Shown: positions 43,381-56,946 of the stretch, in pieces | How the letters are laid out: the number at the start of each line of letters is the position of its first letter | How positions within the stretch are numbered: position 1 is the first letter of the stretch | Source of the DNA: Quercus robur | Taxonomy: Eukaryota; Streptophyta; Magnoliopsida; Fagales; Fagaceae | Length of the DNA stretch: 64,000 bases | Direction: 5' to 3' | NCBI RefSeq assembly: GCF_932294415.1 | Contig: NC_065543.1 | Coordinates: 30,337,530 to 30,401,529 of the forward strand | The notes under the pieces: model-generated | Database searches by the model: none | What the model was told of the DNA's origin: nothing | What the model saw: only the letters and a program-made list of their open reading frames with translations | Program-made: the position numbers and the translations under genes

Positions 43381-43695
43381 TAATATTTTAATAATTTCTA
43401 ATTTCGCTCCTTTTTTTTTTCTCTTTTCTCCATCTGCAAAACCAATGCATTCTCTCCCTTGTCATCTTCTTTCTTCCTCTGATACACACCCTCCTACTGA
43501 CACAAAATCAAAAATCAACCACAAAAATAAAAAAAATCAATATAGCAAAGGGAGGGGGAAGAACAACATAAAATAAATAAATAAAATAATAAAAAAGAGG
43601 ATAATTCATAGATCCTAATCCAGACATTTCTTTAGGTTCTTGTTAGCATTGGTTTCTTGTTTGATCCCAACATCCACTTGAGGTTGAAGCCGCGG

Positions 43696-43727
<32 letters not shown>

Positions 43728-45609
43728 TTCATTTGTTGTGCTGCTTTCAATCCACAACATTGGAAGCCTCGGGTTTGTGAGTTTGGTGTCAATACTCAAC
43801 TTATATTTTGACTTTATGCTGCATCATGTATTGTTAAACAAAAAATTCGTTTCTCCTTGTTCATCGCATATGATGTACTTACTAAATGCAATTTTTTTTA
43901 AAACGTAGGAAACAATTTTAAAGGAGAACCCTTTAGACTCGCTTTTAGCTAGTAAAACTTATGGGTAACTGACCCCACCTGCTCAAATTTGACAGGTAAT
44001 CTGGGGGCATTCACTCCATACAAGCTGCGTAGTTCATGTTCATGCCCATGAGCATGATAAACTGCATGCATTGTGATATTGATAACAGAAGAAAGAGAAA
44101 AATGAAGGTACCAATGAAATTGTCAAATTCTCGCACATAGCAACCATTCATATATACATTTTTTTAAATTGAACATTGTTCGGGATAACAGGACATGCTT
44201 GAACATTAACAAATCAGAATTTCATTTATCATAATAGTAGTCATGGAGAAGAAAAGTGATGAACCATACATCCATAGGAGGATAGAGAAATAAAACATTG
44301 CAAATCAAAGAGTCATGAAGAACTAGCGCATCTTCATTCCATCGCTACTTTCTCTCCTGCTTGTTCTATACCTTGCACAGATGGTAACGAACAACCAGAA
44401 AAATGGTATTATTAACACTTCAAAAGTTTACAAATACAGAAAAGTAATGCACTGCCAATTAAAACCTTAAGCCATATAATAATATCATAAATTATGGACT
44501 TCTTATTTTTTGAAGTCCACTACCTTGCACACTCAGTAAATTGCTTGAAAAAATAACAAAGCATAGGATTAATGACAAAGTCAGGCAAACAAAGAAAAAT
44601 TATGCACTTCAATCCAAACAAAACCTTAAACCATATTATGATATTACCATCTTGTTGACTATCTCATTATTCCATTCCATCCACTCTGATGCTACATATG
44701 TCCATTCGATTTCTTGTACACAAGGTATGAAGCATATATAACCTAAAAGTTATCTGTGTGTGTGTATGTGTTTTCCATGTGGAACCCAAGTTGACGAGGA
44801 CATTACTATTGTAATAGTAAATAACAGAAAACAGCAGTCAATTTCTGATTTCTTTCACATTCATACATTACAGTTAGATGTAAAAAGAAGTCCGGTACTC
44901 TTAATTATGGTCAGCTAGGGAAGAGGAAGAAGGTAGGGAACAGAGCAAACAGATGACAAGGGAAAGATCAGGAAGGAACTTGCAGCATCTTCTATGTAAC
45001 CTTAAATGTAATGAAGTTTGGAAAGAACTGGACATTCTCAATACTTGCAACATGGTTCTGGCTCAGTTTACTTTATTTAGTTTTTTGGTTTCTCATTTCT
45101 CCTTCCAACTCAACACCTATCTATAAACCAAAAGGTTTTATTATTTATCTTGGCCTTTTTTTTAATAACTAAATATACTTTAATTAGATAAACACTAATG
45201 GGCTCAACCTTAGCACACAGGATCAGGCCCTATTGGGAGAGAGAGGGGGGGGGGGGGGGGGGGTGTGGTTGGAGAAGGGAATCTAAGGTCCAAATATGAA
45301 CCATCTAGACACTAACCCTTCAGACACAGAGAGTAAGAACATGGAAAAAGACTACAACAGTAAGTAATGCTGGTATATATGATAATATATCACTATAGAG
45401 TCATTTGACTCCCAAGGTTCAGAATACAATCCCAAGTGAAATTCTGTTTGCCCAATAGAATAGATATATGTAGCTTCAAGCATCAGTAAAATATTCCATA
45501 TTCAGAACACGCAACAAATAACTTCACACAATAACCCAAGTTAGATGAAGATTGCAAGTGTGGCATGAGTCTCTTGTCAAGATAAAAGCATTTGCAGAAA
45601 GTTTAAGCC
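43381..45609. other. Intergenic region before the DUF1295 gene
   Basis: No gene is seen. Simple repeats include (GA)n at 43695-43721, (TG)n at 44756-44768 and a run of 19 G at 45245-45263. The part just below 45610 is the 3' UTR side of the DUF1295 gene on the minus strand. Confidence 0.45.
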
Positions 45610-48600
45610 TCACCAGTTTGACCCTTCCTGTGGAAGACTACGACTGTAGAAAGGGAATTCGAAAAGGAAAGTTGTTTTGAACCATGAGGGCAAATTCCCA
45701 TATACTGCTGGTGGCAGCGGAATTAGAGGGCTGCAACATACTATGTTAGGCTTAGTTACTTCCTCCTCCTAAATACACTTAAAAGATTTAGTAAAAGAAG
45801 AAAGGAAGAACATAACCTAGTTTTTCTTTTATAAAGCCCATATCCAGTCACATTCCCAAACTTCTTATCTGCCGATTCCTGGTAACAATTATGCAGTATT
45901 TATCATAAGCAGATTCAGAATGCAGTGGATATAGTAATTAAATCCAAAGCCGGGAGAAGCAAACCTCAAGCAATGGTATGCCACTGATGAAAAGAAGCAA
46001 CAATGTGAGGAAGATTGGCCCAAGGATTACAAGCCACTCAGCACCTTCAAGTACAGGTGTGGAAGCCACAAAAATTCCCCACCAGAGGAAAATCTGAGCT
46101 CAACATTCATCAAGGTTTCATTATTTTACAGAATTATAATCAAGGTAAATAATGTAACAATGTTGTTGAACATATGATGTATTCATATAATTGTCATGTT
46201 CATGAGGTATGGCTTCTGAGCATGTGAGATGTATGAGGCAAGCATATGTTACCAGATTCCCAGAACTGAAGGCTAATTTTAGTCACTTCCTCAAAAAAAG
46301 CTATCAAATTTTTCATAATTAAACTATCTATTTTCTTTACCCAGATATATTGAAGAATCAATACTGTAGTGCCACAGCAGTGGAGACTCATATTTAGGAT
46401 GTCATCTAACCTAAAATTCAACAGCCTAAATGTGCATACTGTCCATTATTCAGTTGAAAGAAGTCTAGATGTTACAAATTATGACTCATTGATATGGTTT
46501 CATATTTAGGAGTTTATAGTTATAGCAGTAAAGTATAAGATAGATAGCACACAAAAAATCTGCACCTTGCATGCAACCAGTAACCATGAGAAAGATATCA
46601 TCAATTACAAATGAGATGGATTAAAACAGAGAAATATATATATATATGTATGTATGTATATCATTACTTTAAGGTTTCTTTTGTTAACAGCGTTTTACAT
46701 TTCTAAGCAGCATCATGAACAGAAGCATTCAGCACCAGCTCTAATTATATGTGCATCTAAACGAAATGGCAGCACTAACCTCACCAAAATAGTTTGGATG
46801 ACGAGAGTATTGCCATAGTCCAACATTGCACCATTTCCCTCTATTTTCTGGAGAGTTTTTGAATGTTAGTTTTTGCTGATCAGCTGTTGCTTCAACTAGA
46901 AAACCCACCGACCAAATAATCCAGCCAATTATGTCCTCAGCCTGGAGAGATGGATTTCTGTTGCTTGAATTAACCACTGTAACAGGCAAACTAACTGTCC
47001 ACACCCAGACAGCCTGCAGTGAAGGGGGTAAATCACATATCGAATGTCAAAAACTATATATAGACACTCCAAATGGCAACTAGAATTCCAGTATACAGTC
47101 ATAGCTAATCCAAAATAGATATAGAGAAATCCTAAAAAACCTGAAATATCCAGAAAACTGCCAGTTTTCCCAAACTAGCACGCATTTCATCTAAACGCCT
47201 ATCCTCCCCCCACTGCAAGATCCTGATCATAGTACCCAGAAAATAAAAATTAAATATTAAGTTGATGTCTAGGTGATTGGTGATACTGCACTAAATAGCA
47301 ACAACATTGTTAAGTTTGGCCTGGCCCTAGGGATAAAAATTATTTGTAAGTCAAGTATTCAAGTTAAGGATTTGGACAAGTATATAAACTAATTTTAGAA
47401 CACCAAAACCAAAGCAAATGGAATGATACAAGAGAAGATAGCAGCATTCAGTAAATTGTGTAAAAAGAAAACAAAACTTTTATTAAATCTAAAAGTAAAA
47501 TTTGAGTAGAAGAACTGATAGAGTCCACATCCACCACTATGGTTGAAACTAATAAGCAGGGGCCAAGCATCAAAAACAATAACTAAAACAAAAATGATGC
47601 CTACAACATAACAAAGGACATGCCTCAAGGTAGAGGTGAATGCCAGAGATTTCATCTATCCACAACTCCAGGTAGTTCAAAATATGAGGTTTTGTCAAGT
47701 TGATTTTCAAGAACTAAAATCAAGTCACAAATTTAATAAGCTGTCTAATAAAATGTACATAGACTAGCCTTGCTAACTAATAAACTTCATCATTTCATGT
47801 TAGAATCAAATAAATCATACCTCATTAATAGAAACAGTCCCAGGCGGAGACCCCATATTGCTACAAGCAAAGTCAAGACTATCTGAAATCACAGCAGCAA
47901 AATTATATATATAATGAGACCATGTTGAACAACACATTGGCCAGCCACAATTGATGGACACTTTATGTGAGGCCTTGATATGACAAGTTGGGATACTGCC
48001 TTAATCAAAAACTTAAGCGTATAGATTTGGACCCAACAATGTTATATTAATCACTCAGAAATGTCAGGCTTAATCACTTTCACTCAAACATGAAATTCCA
48101 ACCATGAGGAATATATTGCACTTGAGAGACACAAATTCCTTCTTTTTATTAATAATCAGAACACAACCACAAAAATCATTTATCCAACAAAAAATATAAT
48201 TTTTCTTAGAAAAATTGAAAAAATTACCAATTGTTTCAAAAGTTTAAGCATCCTCACTTAATAAGTAGGGTCCAACACGTGGGAAAATTTTAAAATAGAT
48301 GATAGAATAGAGAAACGGCTCAAACTTAGGATCACATGCTCTGATATCATGGTAAACTATCATTTGTCCCAAAAGCTTAAACCACTAAGAAAGTGTGAAT
48401 TTAATCATTTAACTATAATTCTAACAAAAATAGAAACTTGGATTCCATCATAAGCGTAAAGCAATACCCACTTAGTATAATAAAGTTGGGTTATTTTTCA
48501 AAGCGTAAGAGTCTGTGCAAAAGTGTGAAGCAGAGGGTGTTAACATGTCCAGCCCAATCAAAGAAAAATGGAAGATCATATTTTGAGAATTTTCCACAAA

Positions 48601-49086
48601 CAACCCCTGATAATAGAGAGTGCACGAGCACAAGCACAACAACACAAACATGATTATTTATACCTGTCTGAAATGCCATGAGCCTTTCAGAACCAGAGTC
48701 AATATGGCAATGATAACAAAATTTGTGCTTCCTGCAAATTCAAACAACAAAAACAAGAAAAACCAGAGTTAACGTGCAAAACAGCTTTGCAACTCAACAA
48801 GCAATAAAATTTCCAATTTCATATTAGCGTTTTAAGCAACAAAAGGATTAAAGAAAGAAAACCCACCAGCAAAGTCAGTGACTTTATCGAATTTGAGAAG
48901 AGCAGTGACTATAAAGAACAACAACTGATACCCCACCTGCAAATACCAATATCCAATTTATTTTGACAGGCTTATACATACATCAATAAAGAAAAACTCA
49001 CAAGGGGAGAGAGAGAGAGAGAGAGAGAGTATTACAGTGACAATAGCAGTTAAGCCCAAGAAATGGGAGTCGATAACGGTTCCCAT
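45610..49086 (-). CDS. DUF1295 family membrane protein (steroid 5-alpha-reductase-like fold)
   Basis: Nine exons, from the 5' end: 49036-49086, 48867-48936, 48664-48731, 47821-47882, 47141-47222, 46780-47013, 45965-46093, 45817-45878 and 45610-45730. They join in phase to 292 aa from MGTVIDSHFLGLTAIVT to GSNW. The family signature is in exon 6: EATADQQKLTFKNSPENRGK and YSRHPNYFGE (ending at residue 189), then WWGIFVASTPVLEGAEWLVI. Several hydrophobic segments give a multipass membrane protein. The C-terminal region resembles steroid 5-alpha-reductases and isoprenylcysteine methyltransferases; the substrate is unknown. The length and text agree with my memory of Arabidopsis At1g18180/At1g73650. 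All splice sites are GT-AG. Confidence 0.93.
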
Positions 49087-49144
49087 GAGTATGAAGATCT
49101 AACAGTGCCAATGACCAAATAGAATAATAATGGCACTTCTTTAT

Positions 49145-49181
<37 letters not shown>

Positions 49182-50119
49182 TTTATTAACGTGCTACTAT
49201 AACTTTTTTGTTTTTTTAGAATGGCATTTGTTAATAAAATATAAGAAAAAAATTTATACTACTTTTATAGGAATATAAATAGCTGTTAAAAAATAAGTTG
49301 TTTTTTTTATATTTTAACAAAAAATTTCTAAATATATTTCTTAAATTAATACTTTTAAGATATTCATTAACTTTTATTTTATTTTTTAAAATTTTATTAC
49401 CTACTATCTTTGGAATAATGCTAGACATATGATCTATTTCACAAAAAATTTTACAAACTACTGATGTGATGAATGATTATTGGTAAATGTAAAAAGTGAT
49501 ATTAATAGTGGGTCTAGATGAAAACTAATAAGAAGTTGGCTATATTTATAAAATAGTTTGTGATTATAACATTACTCATTTCTTTATACACTGTCTTTTT
49601 GAAATCATGTTTTAGTTAAAATTGTAAAATCATATTTTGGTGAGTGAGTGATCGATATTTGTCCATGTGTTGCTGTTTATTTAAGTGTATGATAAGAATT
49701 AATTAAGGAACGTGTGATTATCATTGCTCTAATTTTAAATGCGGATACCTCATCAGTAATAATTTAATTCTCCTCCACTCGGGTCTTGTGGTTACGATTC
49801 CATTTCAGCAGACTCAGCAGTCAGCACCGTTGGTCTTGTGGCACTGTTGTGTTCAATTTACAACCTTGCAAGTTTTCATACTGAGATATTTCTATAGTGG
49901 TCCATATTTGGCAAAAAAAGATATTTCTATATGCCCCAATTCAACTGCTATTTAATTCATTTTCATACTTTTAAGAGCAATAATGATTTCTTGGTCATCG
50001 TTTTCCGATCCTTAAGTCCATGAAATTCAAAGTGTCTCGTATGTATATCCTTTTTTTTTTTTTTTTTTTTTTTTCCTGAGAAGAATGTCTATCAAATAAT
50101 AGTCAGCCCATGCAACATT
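49087..50119. other. Upstream flank of DUF1295 gene
   Basis: It includes the promoter side of the DUF1295 gene (minus strand), with a (TA)n-rich stretch at about 49143-49182 and AT-rich DNA. No coding feature is supported. Confidence 0.4.
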
Positions 50120-50255
50120 CAATATATTCCATTTGGTGGAACTATGACTTTTTTTTGTATTTATATATGTTAAGTTTCAAAAGTTGGTTTCAATATTCCA
50201 TTTGGTGGAATTATGACTATTTTTTTTTTTTTTTTACTTATATTAAGTTTCAAAA
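50120..50255. repeat. Local ~70-bp tandem duplication
   Basis: Two copies share TATTCCATTTGGTGGAA(C/T)TATGACT, a T run, and TTAAGTTTCAAAAGT(T/C)G. The first begins near 50125 and the second near 50194. Intergenic, no function apparent. Confidence 0.7.
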
Positions 50256-50699
50256 GTCGATTAATAAAGTTTTTTTTTTTTGTCCAAGAGATTTTAGATC
50301 TAATTTTTCCTAGATTTAAAAAAAAAAAAAAAAAAAAAAAACTTGTAATTTAGCAAGACCAACTCAATATATTTTGACTCGTCTAAAGGGATAAGATTTA
50401 GTGAGGTTTTTAATATTTGATACAGTATCAATTAAGTATTTTTTATTCAAATTTCCATATTATTATTTTTCTGTTTAAAACAGTTGTATTTTGAAAAGTA
50501 AAATTGATAATTAAGTTTTTGTATTTAGGTATTATTGAATTTCTTTTACAAATTGTTGAGTAAAATTTATTGTTTTTTTTTTTTTTATAGCAAAAATGAT
50601 AGCAAATTTTATTTATTCAAAACACATTGTACAATGAGAAAAAAGAAAAGAGAGATATTCTTCTAACCAAACAATGATCCTCTCATTCTCTTTTTGTTA

Positions 50700-50907
50700 G
50701 GAAAATTTATTGTTAATGATTATTCGCTATACTCAACAATTTATTGTTTCATCAAAATTAAACATTATCAATTAGGGTCAGGAAAATTTATTGTTAATGA
50801 TTATTCGTTATACTCAACAATTTATTGTTTCACCAAAATTAAACATTATCAATTAGGGCCAGCCCCAGGTCTAGGCCTAAGACCCTAATTGATAATGTTT
50901 AATTTTG
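50700..50907. repeat. 82-bp direct duplication ending in a 25-bp inverted repeat
   Basis: Two near-identical 82-bp units (50700-50781, 50782-50863) begin GGAAAATTTATTGTTAATGA and end in AACATTATCAATTAGGG. The last 25 bases of the second unit (50834-50858) recur as a perfect inverted copy at 50883-50907, leaving a 24-bp loop rich in CC/GG. It is a potential long hairpin and a likely product of replication slippage or of an uncharacterised small element. Confidence 0.85.
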
Positions 50908-53366
50908 TTCCTTGAGTTCTTTCTCTTTTCCTTTTTGAAAAGAGAAAAGAGTGGTCGAATTTTGGATCCTTTAACACTATGGCATCATGAGTTGCACAAA
51001 TGGAGATAGCTCATAATAATATCTTCATTGTTTTTGGAGAAGACTTCAAGCTTCTATCTTTGTTGTGAAATACAAAAAAGGAAAAAGAAAAATTCATCTT
51101 CTAATTATGAGCTATCATATCTAATTCCATTTTCTAATTTAATCCAATACCACATAGTATATGATGGAATCCGCTAATGATCTTTCCTCTTTCCATCCTG
51201 TGGTATTCTAAGATATTCTTGAATTTCATTTAAAGGAGCAAACCACATAAATGGTTCTGTTCTAATACAAACTGAATAAAAATAAGATTAGATTCTCAAA
51301 AAAAATAAAAATAAAAAATAAAATAAAATAAAAGATTAGAATCAATTTTGAATTGGGAGTTGAAACCGGTTAGGTTAATGTGTTTGCTTTGTCTAAACAC
51401 ATTTTAAAACTTTCTTTAGTTTATATTTAGCTGTCATCCATAGGTTATGTAGTCATTTTTAACCTACATGTGTTGTGTGTATTATGTATCTATTTTATGT
51501 GGTTCTCAAAAACAAACAAAATAAAGGATCTGTTTTATGTTTGTACGAATGCATTTATTTATATAGGTTTATTAGATAAGTATATTTTGAAAAACTAACA
51601 GTTAAATTCAAAAAGTTTAGAACAATTAACAAATCTTGAGCATAAATTTGTGTAGATATAGATTACAAAGTCTATAAGTATGATTAGACAATACTCAAAG
51701 TGTTGTAAGTCAAAGTACAAGAACAAGAAAGTTACTGTTTTAAGGGATCTAATTTTAGCAGTTTTCGACCGATCGAAAGTTGCATCTACAGATTACGTTT
51801 TCAGCCCAACAGTTTATTAAGCCCAGTAAGTGATTAGGGTTTCAGATGTAATTCACATAGTATTTAAAGGAAACCCTAAGGCACGTTTTGAAGAGACTTT
51901 GGAGTTGCTCTTTTGAGATCTAAAAGGTTCTATGCCTTCTCCTTTCAAAGTCACTACCAGAAAACAATCTACATACTATTAGAATTGGTAGATCAAAAGT
52001 TGTTGCATACTAGTCATCAAAAGTGTTGGATCTAAACCTTCAATGGTGGTCTCGGAGTCATAGACTGGAGGTCTATGTTGGAGATCTATAGCATGAATTG
52101 GAGGTTTATGTTGGAGCAAATCCACATCAAAGAAGTTTGAGAGTTCAAAACTAGGTTTGATAATCATAGTTAAGTTTACTACGAATTAAATATTTTTTAC
52201 TGTAAACTTTTATTTGATATAGTGGATTGTTCTTCTTGGGATAGTTCCCCCCCAAGTTTTTTTACCTTGAAATTAGTTCATTTCATTAGTTTTTCTGGGT
52301 CATCATATCTTGTGTTATTTACTTTTCCGCTGCATGATATATATGATGAATGTTTAACCTAATATCTACATAATTGACTTAAGTATCAACTTGGCAGTAA
52401 AATTAGGTTAAACAATGTGTTTTCAAGGGTCTAAAAACTAATGCTAACTATCAAAATAAACAAATAAATAATGATATAAGCTAATATTTTGAAGATTCCA
52501 AAGTTATTTATTACATAAGTTGGTAAATACAAAAACATAGAAAAATATGTAGGAGGTAAAAAAAAAATTTTAATTTTTGTAAGATAGAATAAGAAAATTT
52601 TAAAATAATTTTGAGTGAATATATAAATAAAAAGGTATATATATGTTTGGAGGAATGTAATTTAAGTAACTAAGTTTAAAACGAGTTTTTTTTTTTTTTT
52701 TGTGGGAAATATCTAATTTAATTTGAATGAATAGTGTTTACTTTAAAACCAATTTAATGAACAAAAAGAATTACTATATAACTTCTTTTTTGTGTTAAGT
52801 TTAAGACAAAGGGATCAAAGCAATGTCATTTGACCATTTGGCTATTAGCAATTACGAATTGTGACCATAATAAACAAATAAACTATGTGCCTTAATTTGC
52901 TTGTGTCATCAAATAAGGATTTTGAAATTGAATCTTATCTTAGCAACAATCATATAAAGAGAATGTAATTCGTTTTTTGTTTGGATTTCTTTTTTCTTTT
53001 TCTTTTTTTGAGAAAGAGTGGAATGTGTGATTTAAACCACATATATGAGACACCAAACAAGATATCATTATTATTGGACTATGCTTAAACACCAAAATTT
53101 ATAATTTAGTCAAATATTCCAATCAGCCCAACCATTATAAAACTTGGGAAATGCAAATGCTAGACTACAACTGGGGCTGTTAAAGGAAAAGGTCAAAAAC
53201 TAGCGGATAAAAACAAATGTTCCACTGCTAACTCAATATGCTTTGGGCCAAAGTAACAATATTCTCCTTTTTCATTAGTTTAAAAACTTACGAAGCAAAA
53301 AAATAGTAAATCAATAAGAAATATCATATTTTACTGAGGTCAGAATCTACCCATATACATTCAAAC
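50908..53366. other. Intergenic region between DUF1295 and FKBP genes
   Basis: About 2.4 kb of AT-rich DNA with A- and T-runs. A segment at about 51760-51900 has repeat-like GTTTCGACCGATCG words. No gene, intact transposon or RNA gene was recognised. Confidence 0.4.
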
Positions 53367-55426
53367 TCAGGCGGGTGCAATGGACACTTTTTCAACCTCA
53401 ACAATATACTCAAGAGTTGCAAAGGGGGGAATTTGCACACCAGGACCTAAATCTGTTCCCTTCTCCCCAAACCCCAAAGTAGGAGGAATTATCACTCTTC
53501 TTTTACCCCCAGCCTTCATAGATCTTAACACATATTCTATCCCTTCACACATTCCCCTACTATATGGCCTAGACCCCATTACCAGAGCCAATGGCTTCTT
53601 CTCACCACCAAATGTATCCACAAACACTTCCCCATTGCCTTCTATTTTTCCCTTGAGATCGATTACAACCAGGTCCCCTGGCCTTGGAGAAGCTCCACCG
53701 CCAACTCTCAACTCATAATACCTGGGGGGGAAAATTGTACATGTTAGGACAATTATGCACTTCAAAGTTCTAAGGCCAATACTGTCAAGTTATGGACAAT
53801 GAGAACTTTTACCTTATGCCATTTGGCAAGACCACCTCCTCTTCCTTTTCAACATTTCTGTAGAAGATAAATCATGGTTACTGGTTGCAGTTTGAAAGAC
53901 CATATGGCTAAATTTACATATAAAGATCAAACCAATACGTGAGAAATCAACAGATTGAATTGATTCTTCCAATACAAAACTATACAATAATTAAAGCATT
54001 TTGAACCTAGCCTAACCCTATTCTAATACTAGGAAGACTAGGTTGCTTGACCTATAAGTACACGTTTGAGCTTTACAACATGTTTGGACCCAAAGAGTTC
54101 TATTATGTCTAATATCTCTCCTCGAACACAAGGTGGCAAATTTAAGACAAGGTTGAGTTTGGACAAAAGCACGCAGAAATGACCAGAAGCAAAGATGGAG
54201 CAAATTAAATTAATTTTCACAATACAAAACTATATACTAGTAGAGCAAATTTAACCTAACACTATTGATAGCCCAAAGAATTCAACCAGCCTTAAAAAAA
54301 AAAAAATTCTTCCCTAGTCTTAATGTCATGTCCAATCTCATGACAATAGTGTAAGTCCTCATCTTTATCTTAACTTATCCTATCGAAATTCCCCCAAGCC
54401 ATACACTCCTACCATGCACGACTTGATTCGAACTTTACCACAAATGCCCAATTTCTGAATTATTCGTTAGCTTCTTAAACTTTTAGTCTCCAAGAAAACT
54501 GTTATAACCATTTTAACTTGAGTGTCTCCTTTGTCAACAAACACTAGTGTAGCCATCAAGATATCATATATATGAAGCATTAAAAGCAACAAGGCTTGAT
54601 CCTAAATACCAATCTATTAAAAGCTTTGAGATGATCCCTGCTTTCTATCTCCATGTGTAGTTGACACAACTCTTTCTTTATATACAAATAATTTTGACAT
54701 ATAAATCTCATTTGATTTCTACAATAATTCTTGAGGAGAAGTCTCGTTTAGACACTCTACTTCTGGAGTAAGATTTAAATGAATAGTACTAAATGCCTTC
54801 CTACTTCCTACTAAGCTCTTCTTATTTATCGTTATTCATTACACGTAACATAATAGCTAATGTAACAAAATATCTTTAAATAGAGGTTTGCAAATCACTC
54901 AAAGTATCTTCTCCATCAAAGGGTTTCATGCACCTTGAACTTTTCCAAAAACTGAATCATCCTTCAACTTTTATTTTTTATATATATATATATATATATG
55001 AAAACTGAATGGTGGCGGATAGTGAAGTTAGTTGACAAACCTAGTATTTGCTTCTTGTTGAGAGACTTCAATTCGGGTCTTAATCTGTTCAGAGATTACA
55101 CCAACAGCTAGAAAGGCAGCCCATGCAAGGCCTGCACCAAGGCCAAACCGCCTGGTCAATGTGGAAGCTATCCAGTCTGTGCTGTCAGCAGTGGCAGGCT
55201 TAGGCTTTGTAGGCTTGAATTCTTGTTGGACGTTAACTGAGACTGGTGCTTGTTGGTTGGATGAAGATGTACTTAGCTGTTGAGATGGTGCTGGAGATTG
55301 AGGTTGTGAAGGTGGAGTTGATGGAGATGGAGGAGTAGGTGGAGGTGATTGTGATGATGATGAAGAAAACTGAGTTTTTGTAAGTGGGTGGGACATAAAT
55401 GGTGGTGAGCCAAAGATGGAAGCCAT
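53367..55426 (-). CDS. FKBP17-2: FKBP-type peptidyl-prolyl isomerase, FKBP17-2-like, chloroplast
   Basis: Three exons, 55041-55426, 53813-53857 and 53367-53721, join in phase to 261 aa. Residues 1-80 are a Ser/Pro/Gln-rich leader starting MASIFGSPPFMSHPLTKTQF, consistent with a chloroplast transit peptide. Residues 83-129 contain TDWIASTLTRRFGLGAGLAW and a hydrophobic segment (95-111). The FKBP domain (about 145-261) has RPGDLVVIDLKGKI, FVDTFGG, VLRSMKAGGKRRVIIPPTLG and IPPFATLEYIVEVEKV. The layout and wording match my memory of Arabidopsis FKBP17-2 (At1g18170). FKBPs catalyse cis-trans prolyl isomerisation and bind FK506; several canonical aromatic pocket residues look replaced, so activity may be weak. 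Location in thylakoid or envelope is an inference. Confidence 0.92.
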
Positions 55427-55638
55427 TTTCAGGATGGAAGATTAAAGTAGCTTGGATAAGGTAGAGATATGAGAAAGAAGAATGCTGATTCCATGTTCAC
55501 TGTAATTAGTAGGGCTTTGGTCCCTACCCTTTTCTTTTTTTGTGATTTGGACTCTACCTTATCCACATATATATGCGATAGATTTTACATTTTAGGTGGT
55601 GGGTCTCTCTTACTCTTTTTTTTTCTTTTTCTTTTTTA

Positions 55639-55677
<39 letters not shown>

Positions 55678-56946
55678 CTGCATAAAAAACGTAAAGAAAC
55701 TTGAAAACAATTTTGTTACGTTTAAGAAAGGATGAACTCTTTTCAGTTTCAGAATGTAAAAGTGGGCTACATCTATCTTGGAACAAGAAAAACTGGTTCT
55801 GATTGCACTTCGATGCCTGAAACCTAGATGAAACTATTATACATTTTAGCTGATATGAAACTATTTAATAACAACCAAGTAGGGGTAGGGTTGCCAAGTA
55901 AATATGACTACATAGCAGCCATGATGTCCAAGACATGAAAGTGTCCTGTTGAAAGATGAAGCTTCGGTCTAGTGCATTGGATGGGACACGAAAACAACAT
56001 ACTTAGTTTTAGATAGGGAATCCCCTTTTAAAATAGCACTGTTATTTATGATACAAACATCCTCTTATGTAACAAAGGAATCATTAATGATGTGTTATTG
56101 AGGAATGGTGAATGGTGATCCCTCTTTAGTTTTTAATACAATTTTCAAGGCACCTTTAGAAGAATCAATTAGTTGTGCTAGAATTGGATTTGGATCCCGT
56201 GTAATGGGATGCAGTAATTATCAATGACTGATATTGAGGGTCAAAAAATTAACTTTCAATCTTGGATCGAAAGCATTTTTAACTTTTTCGTTTTTATGAT
56301 CTAAGGACTTTGAAATTTTTTTTTTTTTTTTTTCACTCTCAATCTCGGTCATTAGGATGATATTCAATCTGCTCGAATTCTGATGAATTACGACAGCTTT
56401 GGGGTTTACCATGATCCGAAGCTCCTGAAAAAAATGTAAATTGCAAAATGAATTATGACAGCTCCTGAAAAATACTCTTAAAAATGTAATTTTTTTTCCT
56501 ACCCACTATATATTTACAGCTTGGAACCAACGAAATTACCAAACCACCAACACCACCCCACCCCAACACCCCCCCCCCCCCCCCCAAAAAAAAAAAAGAA
56601 AAAAAAAAAAAAAACTCTCCTCTTATGCCCAATGCTCCAGTCAGCAAAACGCTTATGCAACTACTCAATAGAACTTCACGTACAGCAAAAATTTCAAACA
56701 TTGACTACAACAATTTCAATGGCTTTTTACAAACAAATACACAACCTTGACAATAGCTGCACAGTGAAGAATACCAAAAAAGAAAAAGAAAAAAAGGAAT
56801 TGAGGAAAAGAATCACAATCTCAAATTAGAGTAAATGTCGGGTCATGATTTTCAACCAGTCTCTTTCCCTTGCTTGTCACAAGAAATCTTACCAAATGTT
56901 GGCAGTCCAACAAGCAGCAAATCAGTTAGCTTGCTGACTCTCTCTT
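55427..56946. other. Region between the FKBP and kinase genes
   Basis: FKBP promoter side on the left and the kinase 3' UTR on the right. It contains a (TG)n microsatellite at about 55641-55676, 17 C followed by A runs at 56569-56611, and no gene. The GC-rich G/C run gives spurious Pro/Lys frames. Confidence 0.45.

Noticed and set aside
56521-56829. 102-aa Pro/Lys-rich frame
   Set aside because: It reads through 17 C and long A runs and has no credible coding character.
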